Part shown: piece after piece, positions 34,154 through 44,596 of the stretch | How the letters are laid out: each line of letters starts with the position of its first letter | How positions within the stretch are numbered: the stretch's first letter is position 1 | Source: Planctomycetota bacterium | GTDB taxonomy: Bacteria > Planctomycetota > UBA1135 > GCA-002686595 | Reading direction: 5' to 3' | Length of the DNA: 64,000 nt | Assembly (NCBI GenBank): GCA_016795325.1 | Contig: JAEUHY010000012.1 | Location: forward strand, 186,001-250,000 | Position numbers and translations under genes: made by a program | Notes under the pieces: generated by a model | The model's input: the letters and a program-made list of their open reading frames with translations, nothing else | Databases searched by the model: none | Told to the model about the DNA's origin: nothing

Positions 34154-35149
34154 CTACTTGCCGAGCAAACGGCGCTCGACGTTGGGCAGGCCCATCAACG
34201 TGATGCGGCCGATCGCGCCCAGGCTCTTCGGCGAGCACTTGTCGAGCGTGTCCTGCGGCGTGTGCCACCAGGAGTTGCCAGGTCCGTAGTCGAAGTCGAT
34301 CAGATCGACGCTCGGCACGCCGGCTTCGAGGAACGAGACGTGGTCGTCGGCGATCAGCTCGGCGCGGCCGTCGACGAAGCGGCTCATGCCGGCGGCGCGC
34401 GCCGGCGCCGCGAAGCACTCGTACAGCCAGACATCGGAGTAGCGATCGCGGTTGATGCGCAGGTCCTTGTCGCCGACCAGGTCGAGCAGCACGAAGGCCT
34501 TGACGCGCGTGAGCAGCCCGGAGCTCTTGAGCTGTTCGACGTGGTGGCGCGAGCCGTAGCGATTGTCGGGATCCTCCCAGTGCGTGCGGATCGCTTCTTC
34601 GCCGTCGATGAACAGCAGCCGATAGGCAGCCTTGCGCGGACCGCCGAGCGAGAGCACGCGGGCGAGTTCGAGCAACACGGCGGTGCTCGAGCCTCCATCG
34701 TTGGCGCCGACGAACGCGAAGCCTTCGAAGCGTTTGGTGTCGAAGTGCGAGCCGATGACGATGAGCGGAGCCTTGTTCGCGCTCTCTCCCGCGGCCGGCA
34801 GATCGACGTAGAGATTGCACATCGGAACGTCGCCGGCCGGCGTGGCGCGCGCGATGAACGACTCGCGGACGGGGGTGAGCCCGTACGACTTGAGCTGCGT
34901 CTCGAGGTACTCGACGGTCTTCACGGCGCCGCCGCTGCCCGCCGGGCGCGGGCCGATGGCGACGAGCGCTTCGAGGTGCGCCCAGGCCTTGGCTTCGTCG
35001 AACAACTGGGCCTCGGCGCCGAGCGCGGCGTCCGAGCGGCTCCCGCCGCTCTGGCCTGCGCCGTCGGCGCAAGCGAGCAGTGCGCCGCCTGCGGCGAGGC
35101 AGGCGAACGCAGCGAAAGTCCTGGAGAGAGACGCAGGGTTGGGCCGCAT
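34154..35149 (-). CDS. M28-family lipoprotein (glutaminyl cyclase/aminopeptidase type)
   Basis: 331 residues. Signal with lipobox LLAC, lipidated C27. Zinc site of the M28/QC family is readable: SHFDTKRF, GANDGGSSTAVLLELA (Asp ligand), LLFIDGEEA (Glu ligand and catalytic Glu), VLLDLVGD, and WWHTPQDTLDKCS (His ligand). The order and the WW-HTPQDTLDK segment are closer to bacterial/animal glutaminyl-peptide cyclotransferases than to leucine aminopeptidases. It should act outside the cytoplasm, forming N-terminal pyroglutamate or trimming peptides. Single gene, divergent from prkA. Confidence 0.88.
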   Translation of the reverse strand: MRPNPASLSRTFAAFACLAAGGALLACADGAGQSGGSRSDAALGAEAQLFDEAKAWAHLEALVAIGPRPAGSGGAVKTVEYLETQLKSYGLTPVRESFIARATPAGDVPMCNLYVDLPAAGESANKAPLIVIGSHFDTKRFEGFAFVGANDGGSSTAVLLELARVLSLGGPRKAAYRLLFIDGEEAIRTHWEDPDNRYGSRHHVEQLKSSGLLTRVKAFVLLDLVGDKDLRINRDRYSDVWLYECFAAPARAAGMSRFVDGRAELIADDHVSFLEAGVPSVDLIDFDYGPGNSWWHTPQDTLDKCSPKSLGAIGRITLMGLPNVERRLLGK

Positions 35150-35301
35150 GAACTCAAGCTAGCAGAAGCCTCGGGGTCGCGTCGTCCACGTTTCGGGACG
35201 TCGCATTGGCCCGCGATTTTTGTTCGCTGCGCGCGCGGGCGATGAGTCCCGAGTGCGTCCGCGCGGTCTTGCGCCGCGTCGTTGCGCTGCGCCCCGCGAC
35301 C

Positions 35302-37347
<2,046 letters not shown>

Positions 37348-37357
37348 GACGCGCCGC

Positions 37358-38464
37358 ATGTTCCGCATCGACGCCGATCGAGCGCGCTTTCGCGAAATCG
37401 TGCGCGGGCGCATCCGTTCGGACCTCTCCAAGTACCTCTCGACGCCCGAGCTGATCGCGAGGCAGGGCGAACACGCCGTATCCGTGCCGGTGCCGCAGAT
37501 CGAGCTTCCGCAGTTCTGTTTCGGCGCCAACGAAAAGGGCGGCGTGGGACAAGGGCCCGGCGAACGCGGCGAAGAGCTCGAAGGGGAAGGCGGCGGACAG
37601 GAGGGGACGGGCGCCGCCGGCGAAGGCGAGGGACAGCACATCCTCGAAGTCGACGTCGAACTCGACGAACTCGCGGAGATGCTCGGGCGCGAACTCGCGC
37701 TGCCGCGCATCGAACCGCGTGGGAAGCGTCAGTTGGTGTCCGACTCGGCGCGCTACAGCGACATCTCGAACTCGGGGCCGGATTCGTTGCGCCACTTCCG
37801 GCGCAGCTATCGCCAAGCGTTGCGCCGCACGATCGCCGCCGGCGAATGGGATCCCGCTGCGCCGCGCGTCGCGCCGATCCGCGAGGACTTTCGCTACCGC
37901 GCGCGCCGCATCGTGCCTGCGCCGGAGTCGTCCGCCGTCGTGATCCACATGATGGACGTGTCGGGTTCGATGGGGCGCGAGCAGAAGGAGATCGTGCGCA
38001 TCGAGGCCTTCTGGATCGACACCTGGCTGCGCAGCCAGTACGAGAACCTCGAAGTGGTGTACATCGTGCACGACGCGTCGGCCAAGGTCGTGGACCACGA
38101 TGCGTTCTTCCATCTGCGCGAATCGGGCGGAACGAAGATCAGCTCGGCCTACGAGTTGTGCCTGCAGCTGATCCGCGAGAAGCACCGTCCGGAGGACTGG
38201 AACATCTACCCATTCCACTACTCGGACGGCGACAACTGGTCGGCGCGCGACACCGAGAAGTGCATCGCGCTGCTGCGCGAGGAAATCCTCCCGCGCGTCA
38301 ACCAGTTCTGCTACGGACAGGTCAAGAGCGCGTACGGCTCGGGCCAGTTCAAGAAGGACCTCGACGCATCACTGGGCGGCGACGAGCGGGTCGTGACCTC
38401 GAGCGTCGCCGAGCGCGGCGACATCCACAACGCGATCCGCGCCTTCCTCGGCAAGGGCCGCTGA
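37358..38464 (+). CDS. yeaH: YeaH/YhbH (DUF444) family protein with VWA-like MIDAS
   Basis: 368 residues, always found with PrkA. Residues 60-95 are a Gly/Glu-rich linker; the von Willebrand A-type core has HMMDVSGSMGREQKE with the metal site D200-x-S-x-S, then YIVHDASAKVV, SGGTKISSAYELCLQL and YPFHYSDGDNWS. Function is unproved; thought to be a partner or substrate of the kinase. Starts 10 bases after prkA and ends 1 base before spoVR. Confidence 0.95.
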   Translation: MFRIDADRARFREIVRGRIRSDLSKYLSTPELIARQGEHAVSVPVPQIELPQFCFGANEKGGVGQGPGERGEELEGEGGGQEGTGAAGEGEGQHILEVDVELDELAEMLGRELALPRIEPRGKRQLVSDSARYSDISNSGPDSLRHFRRSYRQALRRTIAAGEWDPAAPRVAPIREDFRYRARRIVPAPESSAVVIHMMDVSGSMGREQKEIVRIEAFWIDTWLRSQYENLEVVYIVHDASAKVVDHDAFFHLRESGGTKISSAYELCLQLIREKHRPEDWNIYPFHYSDGDNWSARDTEKCIALLREEILPRVNQFCYGQVKSAYGSGQFKKDLDASLGGDERVVTSSVAERGDIHNAIRAFLGKGR

Positions 38465-38465
38465 G

Positions 38466-39788
38466 ATGTTGCCCGCGCAGCGCCATCGTTCGCCGCTGTC
38501 CGCCGAGCTCGCGCATTGGGCCGAGCGCATCGAGGCCGTCGCGCGCTCGTACGGGCTGTCCTTCCACCCCGTGGAGTTCGAACTGCTCGACGCGCGCGCC
38601 GTGAACGGACTGGCGGCCTACGGCGGGTTTCCCGTCCGCTACCCGTCCTGGCGCTTCGGCATGGAGTTCGAACGCCTCGAGAAGGGGTACCACTGGGGAC
38701 TGTCGAAGATCTACGAGTTGGTGATCAACAACGACCCCGTCGTCGCCTATCTGGTGCGCTCCAACTCGCTGCCCGAGCAGAAGCTGGTCATGGCGCACGT
38801 CTTCGGACACGCCGACTTCTTCCGCAACAACTGTTGGTTCGCGAGCACGGAGCGGCGCATGCTCGACGCGATGGCGCAGCACGCCACGCTCGTGCGTCGG
38901 CGCATCGACAGCCACGGACTCGACACGGTCGAACGCTTCCTCGATTTGGCGCTCTCGCTCGAGAATCTGATCGATCCCTACTTGCCGCTGCGGCGCAAGC
39001 TGGCGAGCGGCGCCCAGGTTTCGGGCGCGCCCGCGCCGGCTGCGGGGGACGGCCCGACTTTCGACGTACTGGGCTTCCTGTGTGAGCGCGCGCCGTTGGA
39101 GGAATGGCAACGCGAAATCCTCGCGCTGGTGCGCGACGAAGCCTACTACTTCCAGCCGCAGCGCATGACCAAGATCATGAACGAAGGCTGGGCTTCGTAT
39201 TGGCACAGCCGCATCCTGACCGGCGGCGTGCTCGACGGATCGGAGATCGTGGACTTCGCCGACTGCCACAGCGGCGCGACGGCCACGGCCCCGGGTCGGC
39301 TCAACCCGTACAAGCTCGGCATCGAACTGTTCCGCTGCGCCGAACGCCGCGGCGAGGACCTGATGCGGCTGCGGCGCGTCCACGACGATGCGTCCTTCGT
39401 CGACGAGTTGCTCGATGAGGAGTTCGTCGCCAGCCAGAAGATGTTCCTGTACGCGCGCAATCCGCGCTCGGGCAAGAGCGAGGTCGCCGAACGCGACGCG
39501 GCCAAGGTCAAGGCGCGTCTGCTGGCCGACCTGTCGTGGGGCGGCCTGCCGCGGATCGAACTCGCCGGAGTCGACGAGGGCGGCGCGCTGCACCTGCTGC
39601 ACCACCACGACGGCCGCGACCTGCAACTCGCCAAGGCGCGCGAGACGTTGGCGCGGGTTGCCGGCGTGTGGGGAGGGCCGGCGTTGCTCGATACGCGTGA
39701 GGACGGCGCTGGACGACGCTTGCGCTGGCGCGCGGGCGAGCTGAAGGTCGAGGAGCTCGACACGCCGGCAGCGCAGCCGACGAACTGA
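38466..39788 (+). CDS. SpoVR family protein
   Basis: 440 residues. SpoVR is needed for spore cortex formation in Bacillus but is widespread in non-spore-formers, where it travels with PrkA and YeaH. Conserved stretches include GGFPVRYPSWRFGMEF, GLSKIYELVINNDP, VMAHVFGHADFFRNN (histidine-rich core), MTKIMNEGWASYWHS and PGRLNPYKLGIELF. Soluble, no signal. No sporulation genes are near, so a general stress/stationary-phase role with the kinase is inferred. ATG start one base after yeaH. Confidence 0.95.
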   Translation: MLPAQRHRSPLSAELAHWAERIEAVARSYGLSFHPVEFELLDARAVNGLAAYGGFPVRYPSWRFGMEFERLEKGYHWGLSKIYELVINNDPVVAYLVRSNSLPEQKLVMAHVFGHADFFRNNCWFASTERRMLDAMAQHATLVRRRIDSHGLDTVERFLDLALSLENLIDPYLPLRRKLASGAQVSGAPAPAAGDGPTFDVLGFLCERAPLEEWQREILALVRDEAYYFQPQRMTKIMNEGWASYWHSRILTGGVLDGSEIVDFADCHSGATATAPGRLNPYKLGIELFRCAERRGEDLMRLRRVHDDASFVDELLDEEFVASQKMFLYARNPRSGKSEVAERDAAKVKARLLADLSWGGLPRIELAGVDEGGALHLLHHHDGRDLQLAKARETLARVAGVWGGPALLDTREDGAGRRLRWRAGELKVEELDTPAAQPTN

Positions 39789-39813
39789 TCCGCCCGCTAT
39801 CCTGCGCGCTTCG

Positions 39814-41607
39814 ATGACGCCGACCTCGCTGACCGCGGAGCCCATTGCGCCGCTCCGCCCGCTGCATTGGGCCGTGTTGGCGGCACTGCTCGTGTTGACC
39901 GCCGCGGTGCGTCTGTGGGGGCTCGACCATGCGCTGCCTCACCACCGCGAGCGCGACGCGCACATGGCGTTCCACGTCGAGCTGCTCCGGCACGGCTACA
40001 CGCCGCCGGATCCGCTCAACAACGACAACCAGTATCCGAGCCTGATGCCCGCGCTGCTGGCCGCGCTGCCGCTGGACGCGGCTCCGCCGCCGGCGGACGC
40101 GCCGCTCGAGCAGCATCTCCGCCATGCCTCCCGCACGCTGCGCGACTTCCGCGCGGAGATGGCGCTGCTTTCCGTGCTCGGCGTGGGGCTGACGTTTGCG
40201 CTCGCGCGCCGCTTCGTCACGAACGGCTGGGCGTTGTGCGCCGCCGCGCTGGCTGCGGGGAACTTCCTGACGCAGTACTTCGCGCAGCAGGCGCGTCCGC
40301 ACGTCGGAGCGAGCGTGTTTTTCCTCGCGGCCGTGCTCGCGTGTGGTCGGCTCGCACGCAAGCCGTCATTCATGGGCTACGCGCTCGCGCTGCTGTGCTG
40401 TTGGCTCGCGATCGGGACGTTGCACAGCGGCCTGGCGCTGCTCGCTCCGCTCGTGGTCGCGTGTTCGTTCGCGGCTCTGTACGTCGTGCACGAACCGGCG
40501 CGGCGCTTGGCCGCACGCGTGGCGTTGGGGCCGCTGCTCGCCGTCGGCGTCGCCGCCGCGGGACTGGGCGTGTTCTACCGCTATCTGTTCCGCGAGCGCA
40601 CCGACACGGACTTCGACACGCTCGTCGTCGAGAACTGGGGCGTGCGCTGGGGCGACCACCGTGTTGCGTTGGCGGACTTCGCCGGGGGCGGCGCATCGAC
40701 GTTGTTGCGGACGCTCGCCTACTACGACCCCGCGCTGCTCGCGTTGCTCGTACTCGCGCTCGTGGTTTGGATCGCGCGCAAGACGCCGATCTACCGCCCG
40801 TACGAGCGTTGGTCGGACCTGTGGGTCACCTTGGCCTTCGTGTTGCCGTACCTGACGTTGATTGCGTTGTTCGAGCGCACCTACGAGCGTTTCGTGCTCC
40901 CGCTCACGCCGTACTTCGCGGTGTTCGCGGTGTGGGGTGTGGCGCAGCTGGCGAGCCGCTCCGCCGCAGCGCGCGCAGTCGCTCGCGCCGCGCTCGCGTG
41001 CGCACTCGTGTTCGCAGGCGCGAGCGTTGCACGCTTGGCCTGGCTCCGCGCGGCGCCGGACTCGATGGAACTCGCCGCAACATGGATCGAGGAGCAACTC
41101 GACTCCGAGCGCGATGTCGTTTATTGCATGCCGACGTTCGACCTTCCGCTCGCGCGCAGCGCCGAGAGCTTGAGCAATGTCGACGGGCGTCCGGTGGTCA
41201 AGCCCTCGCAGTGGTCGCTGTACCAGGCGCGCCGCGCCCGCGAAGGAGACCCGCTGAGCGCTGGACGCTGGGACCTGCGCTACCTCGGACCGCGGCCCGA
41301 CCTGGGTTTCCCGGTGGCGCGCATCGAGAGCGACCCGCTCGGATATCTGCGCGCCCTGGGCGCGGGCTACTTCGTGATCGACGTCTCGCGTATGCCCGTG
41401 CGGGCTGCGTATTCGCGCATGGCCAGCGGTCTGGTCGAACTCGGGGCCGAACGCGTCGCGCGCATCGGTCCCAACGAGGACTCCGCGGAACTGGGCTGGT
41501 CCTTGCCTTTCGAGGACGAGCTGATCGAAGGCTGGCCGAGCGTGGTCGGGCGCGTGCTGACGGCGAAGTGCACGGGGCCGGTGATCGAGATCTACCGCGT
41601 GAAGTGA
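39814..41607 (+). CDS. GT-C membrane glycosyltransferase (PMT/ArnT-like)
   Basis: 597 residues with roughly ten membrane helices. First helix HWAVLAALLVLTAAVRLWGLD leads to a loop with HHRERDAH: the E-x-D acidic pair is shared by the three related proteins in this window and matches the catalytic acidic motif of polyprenyl-phosphate-sugar-dependent GT-C enzymes. FAQQARPHVGASVFF (helix 3 region) and YERFVLPLTPYFAVF are also shared. C-terminal ~170 residues are a soluble outside domain. It probably transfers a sugar from a lipid carrier in the periplasmic leaflet. Follows spoVR by 25 bases but is functionally tied to the polysaccharide genes. Confidence 0.8.
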   Translation: MTPTSLTAEPIAPLRPLHWAVLAALLVLTAAVRLWGLDHALPHHRERDAHMAFHVELLRHGYTPPDPLNNDNQYPSLMPALLAALPLDAAPPPADAPLEQHLRHASRTLRDFRAEMALLSVLGVGLTFALARRFVTNGWALCAAALAAGNFLTQYFAQQARPHVGASVFFLAAVLACGRLARKPSFMGYALALLCCWLAIGTLHSGLALLAPLVVACSFAALYVVHEPARRLAARVALGPLLAVGVAAAGLGVFYRYLFRERTDTDFDTLVVENWGVRWGDHRVALADFAGGGASTLLRTLAYYDPALLALLVLALVVWIARKTPIYRPYERWSDLWVTLAFVLPYLTLIALFERTYERFVLPLTPYFAVFAVWGVAQLASRSAAARAVARAALACALVFAGASVARLAWLRAAPDSMELAATWIEEQLDSERDVVYCMPTFDLPLARSAESLSNVDGRPVVKPSQWSLYQARRAREGDPLSAGRWDLRYLGPRPDLGFPVARIESDPLGYLRALGAGYFVIDVSRMPVRAAYSRMASGLVELGAERVARIGPNEDSAELGWSLPFEDELIEGWPSVVGRVLTAKCTGPVIEIYRVK

Positions 41608-41629
41608 GCTCGTGCCTCAGGCGTGGTGG

Positions 41630-41649
41630 TGTCCTAGGACGATAGGACA
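41630..41649. promoter_or_regulatory. Palindromic operator, likely for the GntR regulator
   Basis: TGTCCTA (41630-41636), six bases, TAGGACA (41643-41649): a perfect seven-base inverted repeat, whose left half also forms the smaller palindrome GTCCTAGGAC. It lies 10 bases before the ATG of the GntR gene at the head of the ABC operon. GntR/YtrA repressors bind such short palindromes at their own promoters, so autoregulation is inferred. Confidence 0.6.
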
Positions 41650-41659
41650 GTCACACGCC

Positions 41660-42076
41660 ATGGGTTCCAAGCTCGACTTCACCGTAGATCCCAAAGCGGA
41701 TCGTTCGCCGAGCGAGCAGATCGCAGCGGCGCTGCGCTTGGCGATCGCATCCGGAGCCTTGGCGCCGGGCGAACGACTTCCCTCGGTGCGCCAGTTGGCC
41801 GTCGACGTGCTGGTCAATCCCAACACCGTCGGCAAGGTCTGGCGTGACCTCGAACGCGACGGGGTGCTCGAGTCGCGCCCTGGCGACGGGGTGTTCGTCG
41901 CGGCCGGCGCTCCGGCGCTATGCCGCGCGGCGTGTCGGCGCGAGTTGCGCCTGCGCCTCGATGAGTGGATCCGCGATGCGCGGCGCGCTGGTCTGGAACC
42001 GGACGAGATCGCAGAACAGTTCGTGCGTGCAAAAGCGCGCCGCTCGAGCGCCGCGCGCTCCGGAGGTGAACGATGA
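41660..42076 (+). CDS. GntR-family transcriptional regulator (YtrA type)
   Basis: 138 residues. The winged helix is complete: PSEQIAAALRLAIASGALAPGERLPSVRQLA and VNPNTVGKVWRDLERDGVLES followed by the wing RPGDGVFV. The C-terminal part is only ~50 residues (DEWIRDARRAGLEPDEIAEQF), the short all-helical dimer domain of the YtrA subgroup, which typically controls a following ABC transporter. The stop overlaps the ATG of the ATPase gene (ATGA). Confidence 0.93.
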   Translation: MGSKLDFTVDPKADRSPSEQIAAALRLAIASGALAPGERLPSVRQLAVDVLVNPNTVGKVWRDLERDGVLESRPGDGVFVAAGAPALCRAACRRELRLRLDEWIRDARRAGLEPDEIAEQFVRAKARRSSAARSGGER

Positions 42077-42807
42077 GAAGTGCAGCCTCGGTCGTGAGTG
42101 TGCGCGGTATGAGCGTCAAGTTCGGTGGTCGCGCGGTGCTCAACAAGCTCGACTTGGAGCTCGTGCCCGGCAGCGTGACGGCGCTCGTCGGCGACAACGG
42201 CGCCGGCAAATCGACGCTTTTGCGCGTGCTCGTGGGCGCTCTCGCGGCGGACGAGGGTTCGGTGCGCGTGCTCGGGTTCGATCCGACGCGCGACGGCGCG
42301 CGCCTGCGTGCGCGAGTCGGCTATTGTCCCGATCGTTTCGAGGTCGCCGAGCGCACCACGGCGCGCGAGTGGCTCGAGTTCGTCGCCCGCTTCTATCCGA
42401 CCTGGAACCTCGCGGAGCAGCGCCGCTTGTGCGAGTTGCTGGAGCTCGAGCTCACGCCGCGCGTCGCGGAACTCTCGAAGGGCGCGCGCGCAAAACTGGC
42501 GCTCGTCGCCGCGCTCACGCACGAGCCAGAGCTCCTGCTGCTCGACGAGCCCTTTTCGGGCCTCGATGTGGCCGCCCGCCGCGCCGTCGCGAGCGCCGTG
42601 ATCGGCCACCTGCGCGAGGCGGGCCGCACCGTGCTCGTCGTGAGCCACTCCGTGGCCGACCTCGAGCGCGTCGCCGACCGCGTGGCGTTGCTCGAAGCAG
42701 GCCGCATCGAGCGGCACGACGAGCTCGAGGCCTTTGCCGCGCACGGTCGGCGCGGAGTCGACCTGGAGGCTGCGCTGCTCGGCGCGAAGCAGGAGAGCTA
42801 CTCGTGA
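42073..42807 (+). CDS. ABC transporter ATP-binding protein
   Basis: 244 residues. Walker A GDNGAGKST at 40-48, Q-loop near GYCPDRF, a degenerate signature LSKGARAKLAL instead of LSGGQ (common in this YtrB-like group), Walker B ELLLLDEPFSGLD and H-loop VVSHS. Works with the membrane protein encoded next, overlapped by 4 bases (GTGA). Substrate unknown; family members act on cell-envelope stress or bacitracin-type compounds. Confidence 0.93.
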   Translation: MRSAASVVSVRGMSVKFGGRAVLNKLDLELVPGSVTALVGDNGAGKSTLLRVLVGALAADEGSVRVLGFDPTRDGARLRARVGYCPDRFEVAERTTAREWLEFVARFYPTWNLAEQRRLCELLELELTPRVAELSKGARAKLALVAALTHEPELLLLDEPFSGLDVAARRAVASAVIGHLREAGRTVLVVSHSVADLERVADRVALLEAGRIERHDELEAFAAHGRRGVDLEAALLGAKQESYS

Positions 42808-44543
42808 GTCACGTTCTCGCCTTGGTGCGCCAGCAACTGCGCGAGTCGCGTACGTCGTTCGTCCTGGCCGCACTCGCGACCAGCGCGGCGATCGGCTTCG
42901 TGCACGCGTGGTTTCCAGGGCCTGCCGCGGTGTCCGAGGCAGCGGCGCTCGCGATCGGTGTGTTGGCGGCGCTGTGGACGCTGTACTTCGCTTCGGACTC
43001 GTTCGCCGGCGACTCAGCGAGCGGACGTCTGGCGACGTTGAGCGTGCTACCGGTCTCTTCGCGAGCGTTGTGGGCCTCGCGACTGTGTTTCGTCGCCTGT
43101 GCATCGCTAGCGCAGCTCGCCTGGGCGATCGTTGTGGGCTACGGATGCCAACTTGCGCTCGGTGACGCGCGCTCGCTCGCGCACTTCGAAAACGGTCTTG
43201 ACAGCTACGCGCCATGGGCGTTTGCGCTCCCCGTGCTCGCAAGCGCCGGGATGCTCGCCTCGCTTGTCGTCGACAGTGCGCTGTCAGCGATGGTCAGCTC
43301 GCTGTTGCTGCTCGGTGGCTTGGCCGCGGTGCTCGCGCCGTTGACGCGCGCCTTCGCCAGCATCGGAGTCGACCTTCGGCTATCGGCTGGAGAGGCTCTG
43401 GCCGGCGCGGTGCTGTTTGCATTCGTGTTGTTCATGCTCGGCGCGTTCTCCTTCGCGCGCGGCCAACATCGGCTCGGCGCGCGTCGAGTTCGAGCCTTTC
43501 ACGCCGCGTGGCCGCTAGGCGCACTGGTGTGCGTCGCAGGTATCGCCACTGCCGCCGAACATCGACGCCGAGTGGCCGTCGAGCTGGACAGCCCCAGCGC
43601 CAAGTTCCACCGGGCCAGTGCCTCGATCGATGGCTCGTTCCTCGCCTTGCCCGTCTGGCACGACTTGTCAGGCAACCAGGATCCACCGCCGAACGTGTGG
43701 CTGCTCGACCTGGACACGGGCCGACGCGAATTGCTCGCGCGTCCGGGCCAGCTCATCCTCGATCGCTACCTGCACTACTCGCTGCCTTGGAGCTTCGAGA
43801 AGCCACAGCATGTGCTTCAAATCAACCCGCTCGATTTCGACGAACTCAAGGGCCTGCTCGAACTGAGGGCCGGCGTCGAGACCTGGAGCGTGAGCACACT
43901 TTCAGCGCGCGCGGGAGAGCTGCCTTCGTGGCTTGTAACGCGGGCGGTTCCAGCGTGGGCGAGCGTGGACTGGGAGCGCGATGCGCAAGGTGTACGTTCG
44001 ACGATCGTTCGCTGGAGCGAGCGCGGCATCGAGAGGCGCTTTACCGACACGATTCCGTTGCGCGGCGTGCTGCCGACAGCCGTCGTTGGTCGAGTGCTGC
44101 GGCTGCGCGAACAAGCCCTCGTCCACCACGATCTGCAGAGCGGCTCGGAACAGCTTGTCTTGCAAGGCGCGACTGGTGAAACGATGTGGCCGTCCCCCTC
44201 GGGCGGCGCAGTCCTGGTGAGCACCGAGGACGCGCGCATCTCGCTCGACGCTTCCACAGGGGCCGTGCTGCACACGCCCTGGCCGAGTGAAGAATGGAGC
44301 GTCGCCTGGATCGATTCGAACGATGACGCGCGGGCCGTGGAACTGCGTGCGATCGGCGTCCCCGACGCCCCGAGCCGCATCCTCGACCTCGAAACGGGTG
44401 TTGAGTTCGAAGTCGAGCGTGAACGCGGTCATGGACTTCTGCTGCGCATCGCCCAACGCGGCTACGTGTTCGTGCGCGCGGACGGCGATCTGGTCCTGGT
44501 CGACCTCCAGGGACGACTCGTCAAGGTCCTTGTCGAGCGCTGA
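42804..44543 (+). CDS. ABC permease with large C-terminal extracytoplasmic domain
   Basis: 579 residues. The N-terminal ~260 residues have six membrane helices arranged like an ABC-2-type permease (HVLALVRQQLRESRTSFVLAAL, LAIGVLAALWTLYFASDSFAGD, LASLVVDSALSAMVSSLLLLGG). The remaining ~320 residues are soluble and beta-rich with repeating short sheets (VWLLDLDTGRRELLARPGQ, VSTEDARISLDASTGAVLH, RILDLETGVEFEV, LVLVDLQGRLVKVLVE) that look like propeller blades. Such a fused domain is not standard for this permease group and could sense an extracellular ligand or envelope state. GTG start overlapping the ATPase stop. Confidence 0.75.
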   Translation: MSHVLALVRQQLRESRTSFVLAALATSAAIGFVHAWFPGPAAVSEAAALAIGVLAALWTLYFASDSFAGDSASGRLATLSVLPVSSRALWASRLCFVACASLAQLAWAIVVGYGCQLALGDARSLAHFENGLDSYAPWAFALPVLASAGMLASLVVDSALSAMVSSLLLLGGLAAVLAPLTRAFASIGVDLRLSAGEALAGAVLFAFVLFMLGAFSFARGQHRLGARRVRAFHAAWPLGALVCVAGIATAAEHRRRVAVELDSPSAKFHRASASIDGSFLALPVWHDLSGNQDPPPNVWLLDLDTGRRELLARPGQLILDRYLHYSLPWSFEKPQHVLQINPLDFDELKGLLELRAGVETWSVSTLSARAGELPSWLVTRAVPAWASVDWERDAQGVRSTIVRWSERGIERRFTDTIPLRGVLPTAVVGRVLRLREQALVHHDLQSGSEQLVLQGATGETMWPSPSGGAVLVSTEDARISLDASTGAVLHTPWPSEEWSVAWIDSNDDARAVELRAIGVPDAPSRILDLETGVEFEVERERGHGLLLRIAQRGYVFVRADGDLVLVDLQGRLVKVLVER

Positions 44544-44596
44544 GGCGCGCTCGCTGTGTTCGCGGCGCGGGGCGGACGGCACACTGGCGCGCTGCG

